Source: Paenibacillus arenilitoris (GTDB taxonomy: Bacteria > Bacillota > Bacilli > Paenibacillales > Paenibacillaceae). Taken from it: a stretch of DNA of 64,000 nucleotides. Position 1 is the stretch's first letter; each line of letters opens with the position of its first letter. Shown piece after piece: positions 24,453 to 33,123 of the stretch. Below the pieces are notes generated by a model that made no database searches, was not told the origin of the DNA, and saw nothing but the letters and a program-made list of their open reading frames with translations. The position numbers and the translations under genes are program-made. The stretch is taken from assembly GCF_014705655.1 (NCBI RefSeq), contig NZ_JACXIY010000014.1, positions 186,001 through 250,000 of the forward strand, written 5' to 3'.

Positions 24453-25109
24453 TTATTCGCCAGGTTTGACGATCAGCCCGAAATTCGCCGCGAACACCGA
24501 AGCCTGCCCGGGAGAAATGATGCTGCGGCGCAGGTCTTCAAGCGTAGCGCCTATGCCGTTAAATTCGCAGCTGCTAAGGTCGATTCCCGCAAGCTTCGTC
24601 TGCGAGAATTGCGCGCCGTCGATATTCGATTGCTTCAAAAAAAATTGCGAGAGCGTCATGTTGGACATATCCGCCTTCGCGAGCGAGCAGTTGTCGAACA
24701 CGACGGCCTTCGCGTTAGCGAAGCGCAGAACGGCGTAGTCCGCCGAACATTGCGTAAACCGGACGTTGCGAAGCGTCGAGCCCGTCAGATCCATGCCGAG
24801 CAGCTTGCAGTTTTGAAAGACGGCCCGGTGCAAAACGAGCTCGGTCAGATCGATATTCGACAGATCGCAATTTTCGAAGCGGACGTCGGTCAGCTCCGCC
24901 TTGCGCAGGCTCGTGCCCCTGAAGGCGACGTTGCGGAAGACGGCCCGGTCAAGGTACAGCTTGTAGGCCGATTGGTTATGTACGCCGCTTTCTTGAAAGA
25001 TGACGTCGCTTATTTCTTGCCCGTCCGCCCATTCGTTATCGGATACGGTTGCTTCGGTCAAGCTTTCCGGTATTTTCGGCGGTTCGATTTTCACTTTATT
25101 GCCGGACAT
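24453..25109 (-). CDS. Pentapeptide-repeat protein
   Basis: A 218-residue protein. From about residue 45 to 195 it is a run of A(D/N)LXX-type pentapeptides (for example VAFRGTSLRKAELTDVRFEN and LLGMDLTGSTLRNVRFTQC). These fold as a right-handed quadrilateral beta-helix. The family includes gyrase-protecting DNA mimics, but most members have no known role and nothing here selects one. I chose the second ATG because GAGGAGGG lies 9 bases before it. Confidence 0.88.
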   Translation of the reverse strand: MSGNKVKIEPPKIPESLTEATVSDNEWADGQEISDVIFQESGVHNQSAYKLYLDRAVFRNVAFRGTSLRKAELTDVRFENCDLSNIDLTELVLHRAVFQNCKLLGMDLTGSTLRNVRFTQCSADYAVLRFANAKAVVFDNCSLAKADMSNMTLSQFFLKQSNIDGAQFSQTKLAGIDLSSCEFNGIGATLEDLRRSIISPGQASVFAANFGLIVKPGE

Positions 25110-25259
25110 CGTCCGCATCCCTCCTCATGACGCAGCCGCGGCAGATCTGCGCGGTTGCTTTCATTATAAACGAAATCGGAGCGGCCTTCGACGCCGAGGA
25201 TGACTTATTTCATCCGCCCCTCTATAATGGCATTAACGAATCCGTCATGGAGGTGCACG

Positions 25260-26543
25260 ATGAAATACGAGCTGACGATGGAGCAGCGCGACCGGCTGCT
25301 CGGGCAGCTGACGGAGGAGCAGCGCCGCTTCGTTCATCATGAGCTTGTGCGGGGCAGGCGCACGCTGTTCGCGCGCCAGCTCGCCCGCAAAAAAGTCCAG
25401 TTCATCCCGGAGGATGCGCGGTTCGAGGACATCGAAGCGTTCATCGAGGAATGGGATTACGTCGGCTTCACCGACAGCGGCGAAGTGTCTCCGCTGACCA
25501 AGTGCGAGTGCGGCCGCTCGCTGCGCTATCAGCATCAGGTGTTGCATCTGCCGACAAATACGATGCGCTACTTCGGCATCGAGCACCTGCAGCTGCATAC
25601 GGGCATCGACGCGAAAACGATCGCCGCCATCATGAAGGGCTTCGACGTCCTCGACGCGGAGATGAACGAGCTGCTGTGCAAGCTCCGGGACGGCTGGTCG
25701 CTCGGACAGCATCTATTCCTGCCGCTGCCGGAAGAGCTGGAGGTGCCGCCGGATATTCGGGCTCATCTGGACGCGGGGCTGCCGCTGCTGGACAGGCAGG
25801 TGCTTCGGCTGCGCGGACGCTTGCGCGAGCTTGATCAGGCGAATCGCAGGAAGCGGATCGAGGCCGCGATCGCTTACGTCGACAAGCCGGACGCCCACGA
25901 CGGCTGGCCGTCCGACAACGATGTCCCCGCTGCGGTCGAAGGGCAGGAAGCCCCCGGCATCGGGGAAGCCGACGGGAGGCAAGGCGCGTTCGACTTCGGC
26001 GGCGACCCGGACGGACAAGTCGCGTTCGACTTCGGCGGCGACCCGGACGGACAAGTCGCATTCGACTTCGGCGGCGATGCCGGCGGGCAGGTCGCCTTCG
26101 ACTTCGGCGGCGATGCCGGCGGGAAGGCCGCTTTCGGTGTCGGCGGCAATGCGGCGAGCCAAGGCGCGTTTCCGTTCGACGAGCCGAAGCCGGCGAAGCA
26201 AGACGACGCCTTCGGGATGCCGAAGCCCCCGCCGGGCGCGTTCGCTCCGCCCGAGCCCGGCGTCTATGCCGGCGGCAACGTCGCGACTGCCGGGTCCGAT
26301 CCGTTCCATTTGCCCGCCGCCGCTCGGCGCGTTGTGGACGATGCGCTCCCGTACGGCCGCATCAGCACGAGAGCCGTCTCCGAGTTCATCCTGGAGCAGA
26401 AGCTTTCCCCGGACATCCGGATGTCGACGGGCAAGCCGAGCATCTATATCGCCGTTGCGGCCTATCTCGACAAGCTGGCCGCATTCGGCAAATGCGAGCT
26501 CGTAACCGCAAGCGCCGAAGACCGCGTCTACGCTCCGCGCTGA
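25260..26543 (+). CDS. DUF3895-type protein with 12-residue repeats
   Basis: A 427-residue protein of unknown function. The N terminus (about 1-190) has a CECGRSLRYQHQVLHL metal-ligand-like stretch and NTMRYFGIEHLQLHTGID. The middle holds four to five copies of a GQVAFDFGGDxx repeat in a Gly/Asp/Pro-rich linker. The C terminus (LPAAARRVVDDALPYGRIST to the end) looks like a small winged-helix or DUF3895 domain. I chose the ATG behind GGAGGTG. The repeat number is likely to vary between strains. Confidence 0.68.
   Translation: MKYELTMEQRDRLLGQLTEEQRRFVHHELVRGRRTLFARQLARKKVQFIPEDARFEDIEAFIEEWDYVGFTDSGEVSPLTKCECGRSLRYQHQVLHLPTNTMRYFGIEHLQLHTGIDAKTIAAIMKGFDVLDAEMNELLCKLRDGWSLGQHLFLPLPEELEVPPDIRAHLDAGLPLLDRQVLRLRGRLRELDQANRRKRIEAAIAYVDKPDAHDGWPSDNDVPAAVEGQEAPGIGEADGRQGAFDFGGDPDGQVAFDFGGDPDGQVAFDFGGDAGGQVAFDFGGDAGGKAAFGVGGNAASQGAFPFDEPKPAKQDDAFGMPKPPPGAFAPPEPGVYAGGNVATAGSDPFHLPAAARRVVDDALPYGRISTRAVSEFILEQKLSPDIRMSTGKPSIYIAVAAYLDKLAAFGKCELVTASAEDRVYAPR
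25978..26160 (+). repeat. 36-base tandem repeats inside the DUF3895-type gene
   Basis: Four to five in-frame units of about 36 bases encode (G)xxAFDFGGDxx. The second and third units are nearly identical, which suggests recent slippage or unequal exchange. Confidence 0.82.
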
Positions 26544-26653
26544 CCTTGCGGGCAGCGATTTTTTTAGCAGGCTCCGACGGCATGCGCCCGCTCGGGAGGC
26601 GCCGACTCGGCACTCGCTGCTTCCGGGGCGGTGCGCGCTTGAGGCGGCAGCAT

Positions 26654-26860
26654 AGTGAGGCAGACTCATTAATTAATGAGCCAAAGCTCACAATTTGAAG
26701 AGCTATTGACCTGCTTTTCCCGTTTTATGAGGCAAACCTCACTCCCCAATGAAGGCAGCCTCACGGAGAGTGAGGTTTGCCTCACTGTTCTTTCGATCTG
26801 CGCGCATGCTGCCGAAAAGCGTGAGGATAGCCTCACTGATTAGTGAGGCTGCCTCATTGT
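26654..26860. repeat. Array of seven AGTGAGG..CCTCACT palindromes
   Basis: The 490-base gap between the DUF3895-type and aldolase genes holds seven short dyads of the form RTGAGG-N3/5-CCTCAYT. They lie near 26654-26670, 26674-26693, 26727-26743, 26748-26765, 26768-26787, 26820-26839 and 26841-26860. The rest of the gap (26544-26653 and 26861-27012) shows no gene. Confidence 0.82.
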
Positions 26861-27032
26861 TGCTTAGGCGGCCTATCGCTTCGATTGCCGCATAGAGACC
26901 AAGATTTGGCATAAATAGATAAGGTGGAACAATGGAGCCCCCCAATTTGCGCGTATTTGAACATTTCCAAATACACGCTCTACAGCTACCTGGAGGAAAC
27001 CAAATCGCAAGCCGAAGGGAAGGAGGAGCGGC

Positions 27033-28166
27033 ATGAGTGAGGAAGCAGGCGGAACGCATCCCGTAGAATGGCCCCAAACCCCGTGCGTCGTCATCGATAA
27101 GGCGAAGATGGAACGCAATATTGCGGCGATGGCGGAAATCGCCCGCAGCCATCAGGTTCGTCTACGCCCCCACGCGAAGACGCATAAGATGCCCTCGGTT
27201 GCGGAGCTGCAGCTGCAAGCCGGAGCCGTGGGCATTACGGTGGCCAAAGTATCCGAAGCGGAAGTCATGGCGCGCGGCGGCATCTCGAACATTTTTGTCG
27301 CGTACCCGCTCGTCACGCCGGACAAAATCGACCGGGCCATTCGGTTAAACCGGCAAATTAAGCTTATTGCCGCCGTGGACAGCCTGGAGGGCGCCGAGCG
27401 GCTGAACGAAGCGGCCGGCCGTGACGGGAAGCCGCTCGAGGTCCGGCTGGAGATCGATACCGGCTTGCGGCGGACCGGCGTCCCGTATGATCGGGCGGCC
27501 GAGCTGGCGGCTCCTGTTCACCGCATGGAGCATCTGCGTCTGACCGGCATCTTTACGTTCCGGGGGGCGATTTACCGCGGGAAGCCGACGCTTGATTTGC
27601 GGGCCGCCGGCGAGGAGGAAGGACGGCTCATGGTCGAGCTGGCGGACCGTCTGCGCGGCATGGGCATCCCGATCGCCGACGTGAGCGTCGGTTCGACGCC
27701 GACCGGCAGACATGCCGCCGCGGTGAAGGGCGTGACCGAAATCCGTCCCGGCACGTACGTGTACCAGGACCGGATGCAGGCCCGGCTCGGCGTATGCGGG
27801 TTGGACGATTGCGCGGGCAGCGTCTGGGTGACGGTCGTCAGCCGGCCGTCCCCGGATCTGGCCGTCGTCGACGGCGGCAGCAAGACGTTTGCCACCGACG
27901 TGGCCCCCGGCGTCGAACCGCTGATGCTGCAAGGCTTCGGAAGTGTCGCCGGGCTGGAGGACGCCGTCCTTGAGCGGCTGTCCGAGGAGCACGGCATGCT
28001 GCGCCTCGGTCCGGACGCGCAGAAGGCGGACCTTCGGATCGGAAGCCGTCTGCGGATCATCCCGAACCATATTTGCAGCACCGTCAATTTGCATAACAAC
28101 GTGTATGTCGATAACGGCGACGTCTTTGAAGAGCGCGCCGTGCTTGGACGCGGTATGCTGGAATAG
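27033..28166 (+). CDS. D-threonine aldolase-type PLP enzyme
   Basis: A 377-residue fold-type III PLP protein (alanine-racemase N-terminal domain plus D-serine dehydratase-like C-terminal domain). The PLP lysine lies in RPHAKTHK (46-52), and the metal-binding C-terminal motif is NHICSTVNL. Family members cleave D-threonine to glycine and acetaldehyde or dehydrate D-serine; the substrate here is not settled. GGAGGAG precedes the ATG. A RidA gene follows after about 120 bases on the same strand, which fits removal of a reactive enamine product. Confidence 0.85.
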   Translation: MSEEAGGTHPVEWPQTPCVVIDKAKMERNIAAMAEIARSHQVRLRPHAKTHKMPSVAELQLQAGAVGITVAKVSEAEVMARGGISNIFVAYPLVTPDKIDRAIRLNRQIKLIAAVDSLEGAERLNEAAGRDGKPLEVRLEIDTGLRRTGVPYDRAAELAAPVHRMEHLRLTGIFTFRGAIYRGKPTLDLRAAGEEEGRLMVELADRLRGMGIPIADVSVGSTPTGRHAAAVKGVTEIRPGTYVYQDRMQARLGVCGLDDCAGSVWVTVVSRPSPDLAVVDGGSKTFATDVAPGVEPLMLQGFGSVAGLEDAVLERLSEEHGMLRLGPDAQKADLRIGSRLRIIPNHICSTVNLHNNVYVDNGDVFEERAVLGRGMLE

Positions 28167-28288
28167 GCGCTTGGCCGCGCAAGAAGAGGCATAGCCACCG
28201 ATACAAAACGCGGGACGGCCGTCTGATCCGGGCACTGCTCCGCTGCCATTATCATTTTAACGACTATATCGCAATCGGAGGTATTCGA

Positions 28289-28753
28289 ATGTCCACAATC
28301 GAACGGCGCCTGCTCGAGCTCGGCATCGAGCTGCCCCCTTCGCCGGAGCCGCGCTTCACTTACGTTCCGTGCCGGCAGACCGGGAACCTGATTTACTTGT
28401 CCGGGCAGGACTGCCGCATCAACGGCGAGTTAATGTACGAGGGCAAGCTGGGCCGGGAGCTCACGATCGAGCAGGGCCAGGAGGCGGCTCGTCAGACGAT
28501 CATCAACTGCCTCGCCGTCATGAAGGGCTACCTTGGCGATTTGGATCGCGTCGCGAAGATCGTCAAGCTGCTTGCGTTCGTGAACAGCGCTCCCGGCTTC
28601 GCCGATCAGCCGTACGTCATTAACGGCGCGTCCGATCTGCTGGTCGACGTGTTCGGCGAAGACGGCAAGCACGCAAGGTCCGCGATCGGCACGAGCGACC
28701 TGCCCTTCCATACGCCGGTCGAAATCGAGCTCATCGCGGAAATCCGCGATTAA
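28289..28753 (+). CDS. RidA/YjgF family enamine/imine deaminase
   Basis: A 154-residue member of the RidA-like group with an N-terminal extension (TIERRLLELGIELPPSPEPR) typical of the YjgF-like subgroup. It has NLIYLSGQDCRINGELMYEGKLG and the C-terminal HARSAIGTSDLPFHTPVEIE. Family members hydrolyse reactive enamines/imines released by PLP enzymes. Its position behind a PLP aldolase gene supports that role. A terminator follows directly. Confidence 0.85.
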   Translation: MSTIERRLLELGIELPPSPEPRFTYVPCRQTGNLIYLSGQDCRINGELMYEGKLGRELTIEQGQEAARQTIINCLAVMKGYLGDLDRVAKIVKLLAFVNSAPGFADQPYVINGASDLLVDVFGEDGKHARSAIGTSDLPFHTPVEIELIAEIRD

Positions 28754-28757
28754 ACGC

Positions 28758-28804
28758 AAAGTCCCCCGGGTCGTTCTTTCGACTTGGAGGACTTTTCTTT
28801 TTGG
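28758..28804 (+). terminator. Terminator of the RidA gene
   Basis: AAAGTCC...GGTCG, a TTCTTT loop, and CGACT...GGACTTTT form a long imperfect stem followed by CTTTTT. Confidence 0.78.
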
Positions 28805-28872
28805 CTTGTGGAATTCCCCGCGTTCCTGCCCGATCGGTGCAATTTTATTCGAGTCATGACAGTCACGAGATA

Positions 28873-29322
28873 CTATTTCTCCAGATAATTCTTCAGCCCA
28901 TCCAAATCCTTGGCACAAATTTTTCGGAATGTGCCTGTCATTAGTTTACTAACCAGTTTTGCAATTCCAGTCATCCCTCTAATTTCACCGTGTAAAGTAA
29001 CCTCTGTAGCATTTCCTAATTCTTTAATTGAGTATGTATAAAAATGTTCCCCTTTACCGCTTGTCCCTTTTGAACCGTCTACGTAGAGTTGAATTTTGTT
29101 AGGCTCCAGACCCGTTACAGTAAATACTTCCGTTGCTTCTTGTCCCATCATTTTCCTTGTTTCTTTCCATCCACTTCCAACTTTCATTGGACCCTCATCC
29201 AATCGCTCTATTCGAACTAACCCTTGCATCCAGTGCTTTGCTGAATCCAAATCCAGCAAGCCTTCGTATACTTTTTCTCTTGGAACATTAAAGGTTTCTT
29301 TCGTTTCAAATTGAATACTCAT
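28873..29322 (-). CDS. SRPBCC (Bet v 1-like) protein
   Basis: A 149-residue START/AHSA1-type protein (FETKETFNVPREKVYEGLLD, then GSGWKETRKMMGQEATE and the long C-terminal helix). These form a cavity for hydrophobic ligands; the function is unknown. The codon use is clearly AT-richer than all neighbours, with many AAA, TTT and ATT codons. This suggests recent transfer from a low-GC Firmicute. It stands alone. Confidence 0.85.
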   Translation of the reverse strand: MSIQFETKETFNVPREKVYEGLLDLDSAKHWMQGLVRIERLDEGPMKVGSGWKETRKMMGQEATEVFTVTGLEPNKIQLYVDGSKGTSGKGEHFYTYSIKELGNATEVTLHGEIRGMTGIAKLVSKLMTGTFRKICAKDLDGLKNYLEK

Positions 29323-29392
29323 ACCATTTCCTCCTGCTTTATTTAATCTTAAATCCTCATCTCCAGTCTAACACTTTATTTTTCTTTTCCGC

Positions 29393-30274
29393 CTAGAACA
29401 AATCCAGCTGCTCCACGACCGGACCCGCCGGAGGCCGCTCGAAGGGGCTGCGCCCGTCGGGCCTTGCCAGCCCGAGAAGCTCCATCATCCGCTTCGCGTT
29501 GTCCGCGGCGTCGCCGCCCGAGTTATTGTTGAACACGACGCATATATGCTCGCTTTCCTCCTGCAGCCGCAGCAGCTTGTCCGCCCAATCGCTCAGCTCC
29601 TCGTCGCTGTAGCGGTACAAATAGCGCACCTCGCGCCAGTTCGCCGCGCCGCCTTGGTTCCACCCCGCCGCGTTGCGGCCGTGGAAGCGCACGACGGTCG
29701 CATCCCGATCCGTCGCCTTCAGCACGGTCGGGACGGAGCCGCGCCCCGCCTGCGGTTCGTCGCAGACGCTGTGAATCCACCCCTCCCGAACCATGAAGGC
29801 CAGCGACTTCTCCCTCATCTCGCCCTCGAACCAGCTCTGGTGCCGGAACTCCAGCGCGCAAGGGATGCCCTCCATGCGAGCCTTCGCCTCCCGGAGGACG
29901 CGTACGTTGTCGCGGGTGCAGTCGAACCACGGCGGGTACTGGAACAGCGCCGCCTTCAGCCTGCCCGCCCGGGCGGCCGGCTCCAGCATGTCCCGGAAAG
30001 CCGCGAACTGATCGCCCTGCTCGTTCGGCATAGCGGCCGGTCCGCGCTGATGCCCGGTCATCCCTTGGTACGCCTTCACGACAAAATGAAGCGTATCCGG
30101 CGTTTCGTCCACCCATTTGGCGAATCGCTCGCGCGGCTGGATCGCATAGAACGTAGTGTCCACTTCAACGAGCGGAAAATGCTTCGCGTATTGCGCCAGC
30201 TTGCTCCCCGCTTTCGCGCCGGGAACGTACAGGTCGTGGTCGCCCCAGCCGGCCAGTCCGATATGGATCGGCAT
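29393..30274 (-). CDS. DUF72 (YecE-like) protein
   Basis: A 293-residue protein of the DUF72 family with a TIM-barrel-like fold. Family pieces are GLAGWGDHDLY, FPLVEVDTTFYAIQP, KAYQGMTGH, LFQYPPWF, ALEFRHQSWF and VVRFHGRN, with a C-terminal VVFNNNSGGDAADNA. The biochemical role is not established. The downstream MEKHLA-type gene on the same strand lies 20 bases upstream in transcription order, so both may share a transcript. Confidence 0.9.
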   Translation of the reverse strand: MPIHIGLAGWGDHDLYVPGAKAGSKLAQYAKHFPLVEVDTTFYAIQPRERFAKWVDETPDTLHFVVKAYQGMTGHQRGPAAMPNEQGDQFAAFRDMLEPAARAGRLKAALFQYPPWFDCTRDNVRVLREAKARMEGIPCALEFRHQSWFEGEMREKSLAFMVREGWIHSVCDEPQAGRGSVPTVLKATDRDATVVRFHGRNAAGWNQGGAANWREVRYLYRYSDEELSDWADKLLRLQEESEHICVVFNNNSGGDAADNAKRMMELLGLARPDGRSPFERPPAGPVVEQLDLF

Positions 30275-30294
30275 GCCTCCCCCTCCTGCCTAGC

Positions 30295-30759
30295 TCATAA
30301 ATAACGGTACTCCGTGAAGGCGGCCGCTTGTCCCTTGTACGCGCCGTCCCGGTCGATAACGTTCCAAACGGTCGCATTAACGATGTAAAACCGCCGCCCC
30401 GTGCTCGATATGCGGATGCCCGTATAGTTGTCGACGTACCCGCTTTCCGTCACCGCCCGGAAGAACCGGTCCCGCTCGGCGCGCTCCATCGGCTCTGCCG
30501 TCAGTCTGGAAGGCGTGTCCGTGAACCGCTCCCAATCCATCTCCCACAGCTCAAGCCCGAGCCGGTTGCCGTAGTTCAACACGGGATTATCCTCCGTCCC
30601 GTGCGACAAGACGACCTTACCGGCATGAAACAGCTGCTCCCTTGCCGAGCGCTCGGAATCGCAGGCAATGAGCGCTTCCCCCGTCCATCTCCGATAACTG
30701 TCCATCAGCAGCGCTGCGTGTTCTTCCGTCGATCCGTCTCCCGTTTCCGGCAAATTCAT
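30295..30759 (-). CDS. MEKHLA-domain protein
   Basis: A 154-residue protein with the MEKHLA/PAS-like pattern (LLMDSYRRWTGEAL, VVLSHGTEDNPVLNYGN, LELWEMDWERFTDTPSRLTAEP and ending IVNATVWNVIDRDGAYKGQAAAF). The family is PAS-like and otherwise uncharacterised in bacteria. It precedes the DUF72-type gene by 20 bases and may be co-transcribed. Confidence 0.82.
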   Translation of the reverse strand: MNLPETGDGSTEEHAALLMDSYRRWTGEALIACDSERSAREQLFHAGKVVLSHGTEDNPVLNYGNRLGLELWEMDWERFTDTPSRLTAEPMERAERDRFFRAVTESGYVDNYTGIRISSTGRRFYIVNATVWNVIDRDGAYKGQAAAFTEYRYL

Positions 30760-30817
30760 CCGAATGCTCCTCCCGCGTTTTCGGTTTCGTTACCTTTACG
30801 TATAACACGACAGGGCG

Positions 30818-31255
30818 TTATTTGTCCAATTTGCGAAGACGCAGCAGCGAAGCCCCAATAATCGCAAAAGCCGCCAGCGCCAGCATCGGAATCGTGATGA
30901 AGCCGAACCAGTTCAAATAGTCGCCCTGGCAGGATACGGGGCCGCAGGCCGCAAGCGCCGAGTCGTGCGGGAGCTTCTGCAGCACGGTATGGTACAGCGA
31001 GAATCCGCCTCCGATCGCGGCGAGCGGCAGGGCGTAGGCGGCGATGCCTGTATCGCTCCTCGCGTAAGCGATGCCAAGCAGCAGCGCGAGCGGATACATA
31101 AAGATGCGCTGAAACCAGCACAGGCTGCAAGGCTGAAAATGCATGACCTCGCTCAAATACAGGCTGCCTGCCGTCGCGAGCACGGCGGCCGCCCATGCGA
31201 GAAACAGCAAAAAAAATTGTTTTTTTTCCCTGGTATTATCCTCGCGACCCGCCAT
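30818..31255 (-). CDS. bdbC: Disulfide oxidoreductase, DsbB/BdbC family
   Basis: A 145-residue membrane protein with four hydrophobic segments, the quinone-proximal CSLC motif after the first helix and a second pair CGPVSC in an extracytoplasmic loop. It reoxidises a thiol-disulfide oxidase (BdbD/DsbA-type) with electrons passed to quinones. No BdbD gene is next to it. I chose the ATG with AGGA 7 bases upstream; a TTG 30 bases earlier is an alternative. Confidence 0.9.
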   Translation of the reverse strand: MAGREDNTREKKQFFLLFLAWAAAVLATAGSLYLSEVMHFQPCSLCWFQRIFMYPLALLLGIAYARSDTGIAAYALPLAAIGGGFSLYHTVLQKLPHDSALAACGPVSCQGDYLNWFGFITIPMLALAAFAIIGASLLRLRKLDK

Positions 31256-31417
31256 CCGCTCATCCTGCCTGTCCGGCGTCTCCAACCTATCTTGCTTGTC
31301 CAGCTTAAATCCCTCGCTTTCGTCATATTCCGGTTCTTCTCCCTATCATCGTACAGAACAACCCGCCATGTCATGACTCGAAAGGGCTAGGCGGCCAAAA
31401 CTTCCGGCGATGCCCCG

Positions 31418-32980
31418 CTACCCGAGGCTGACCCGGTTTCTGCCGGCCTGCTTCGATCGGTACAGCGCTTCGTCCGCCCTCCGCTTTACCTCTTCCAAGG
31501 AGTCGTTCGGATCCGAGCAAGCGGCGATGCCGACCGATACCGTGATTGGTCTGCCTGTCGGGCCGATCTCCCGCGCGATGCCCTTCCGCATCCGTTCCCC
31601 GAGCCGAACCGCGGCTTCGGCGTCCGCGCCCGGCGACAACACGACGAACTCCTCGCCGCCGTACCTGAAGCACACGTCGTTGCTGCCCGCAAGCCCGGAC
31701 AGCTTCGAGCCGAGAAACCGCAGCACCTCGTCTCCCATCGCGTGGCCGTACGTGTCGTTGACCGATTTGAAGTGATCGATGTCGAGAATCATATAGTTAA
31801 ACGGCGTGCCGCTTGCCTGCCAACCCGCCAGCACCTTATCCATCGAGCGGCGGTTGTTAAGGCCCGTCAGCGTATCCTTCTGCGCCTCGACCGATAACGA
31901 GTCGATTTGGCTGCGCATCGAAGCGACCGCTTTTTCGATCGTCTTGCGAAGCTCGTTCGCCTCGTAATTCCACTTATGAATCTCCGGCACGTTGACGTCC
32001 GGGTTCGCCTCGCTCGACAATTGCTCCGCGAAGCTCGCGAGGTTATACAGGGGCCGCGAAAAATAACGGGTCAGCATAATGACCGCAAGCAGAACGAGGA
32101 GCAGGATCGGCAGCGAATACGTGAACATTTTGAGCACAAGCTGCCGGGAGGCGGTGATCACGGAAGAAGAAGGCGTCTGCGAAATGATTCCCCAGCCCGA
32201 TTCGGCGACCGGCGCGTAGCCCGCCAGCATGGAGACCCCCTTCGTGTTCACGAGATCCATGTCGCCCTTCTCGCCCTTCAGCACATGCCGGACAGCGGCG
32301 TTCGCGGTCACGTTCTCGCCGATCCGTTCCTTGTCCGGGTGATACAGCAGCTCCCCCTTGCCCGAGACGACGTACACGTAGCTGCCGATGTCGTTCGACA
32401 TCTGCGTGCCGAGCATGATCTCGAACAGATTGGGCTCGCTGAGGTAAATGCTGCCTGCGATGAAGCCCTCGTAGTCCCCGCTTTTCCCGAAGATGGGCTC
32501 CGATAGTAAAATAATGTGACGGCCGGTAATGCCGATGTAAGGATCGGATATCATCGGCGCCTTCGCTTCCAGCGCTTCCAAGGCGGCCCGGCTTTCCAGC
32601 CTTTTGCCCGCTACTCCGATATTGTCCGGCGCGGACCTCAGCACGACGCCGTCCTTATCCGCAATGAATACCGAATTGAACAGGTTATTGCTCTCCCGAA
32701 TTAGCTGAAGGCTGAATTGGCTCGTCTCCTCCTTGCCTCCTCCGCTCAAATGGGCGGCGGAAAGCGCCAGCATGTCGGTCGCGGACGTTAACAGCTCGTT
32801 TGCCGTTATGGCAAGCTTCTCGGCGTTGATGCGGTTTAATTCGAGCGTATTTCTCACGAGCGAGCTTTTGTTGCTTTCATACCCGACCATCGCGCTGATG
32901 AGCAGCGTAATAATAATGGTTAAAACGACCGTCGCGATGACAAAAAAACCGATCGTTCGGCCTTTTTCTATTTTGACCAA
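31418..32980 (-). CDS. Membrane diguanylate cyclase with dCache-type sensor
   Basis: A 520-residue protein starting at TTG behind AAGGGGAA. There is a membrane segment (about 11-31), a large extracytoplasmic sensor of the Cache type (about 35-285, with WGIISQTPSSSV near its end) and a second membrane segment (KMFTYSLPILLLVLLAVIML). A HAMP-like linker and a C-terminal GGDEF domain follow. The active site reads RYGGEEF, so cyclic di-GMP synthesis should be intact. The RxxD inhibitory site five residues upstream is absent (SNDVCF there). The ligand is unknown, and no phosphodiesterase gene is nearby. Confidence 0.9.
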   Translation of the reverse strand: MVKIEKGRTIGFFVIATVVLTIIITLLISAMVGYESNKSSLVRNTLELNRINAEKLAITANELLTSATDMLALSAAHLSGGGKEETSQFSLQLIRESNNLFNSVFIADKDGVVLRSAPDNIGVAGKRLESRAALEALEAKAPMISDPYIGITGRHIILLSEPIFGKSGDYEGFIAGSIYLSEPNLFEIMLGTQMSNDIGSYVYVVSGKGELLYHPDKERIGENVTANAAVRHVLKGEKGDMDLVNTKGVSMLAGYAPVAESGWGIISQTPSSSVITASRQLVLKMFTYSLPILLLVLLAVIMLTRYFSRPLYNLASFAEQLSSEANPDVNVPEIHKWNYEANELRKTIEKAVASMRSQIDSLSVEAQKDTLTGLNNRRSMDKVLAGWQASGTPFNYMILDIDHFKSVNDTYGHAMGDEVLRFLGSKLSGLAGSNDVCFRYGGEEFVVLSPGADAEAAVRLGERMRKGIAREIGPTGRPITVSVGIAACSDPNDSLEEVKRRADEALYRSKQAGRNRVSLG

Positions 32981-33123
32981 CTTCGAAATTCCCCTTATTT
33001 GTCTATTTTCATACAAGATTCGACAAACAAAAGGTATTCCCTTTTTTATCGGCGAAGCCCCGCGCAGGCGAATTTTGCCAATCGACCATGCCGCGATGTC
33101 GGAACCGCCCGGCCGGGGCGGGG

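Noticed and set aside
26654-26860. Possible CRISPR array
   Set aside because: Units are 16-20-base palindromes with uneven 2-35-base gaps, unlike 24-37-base repeats with uniform spacers, and no cas gene is present.
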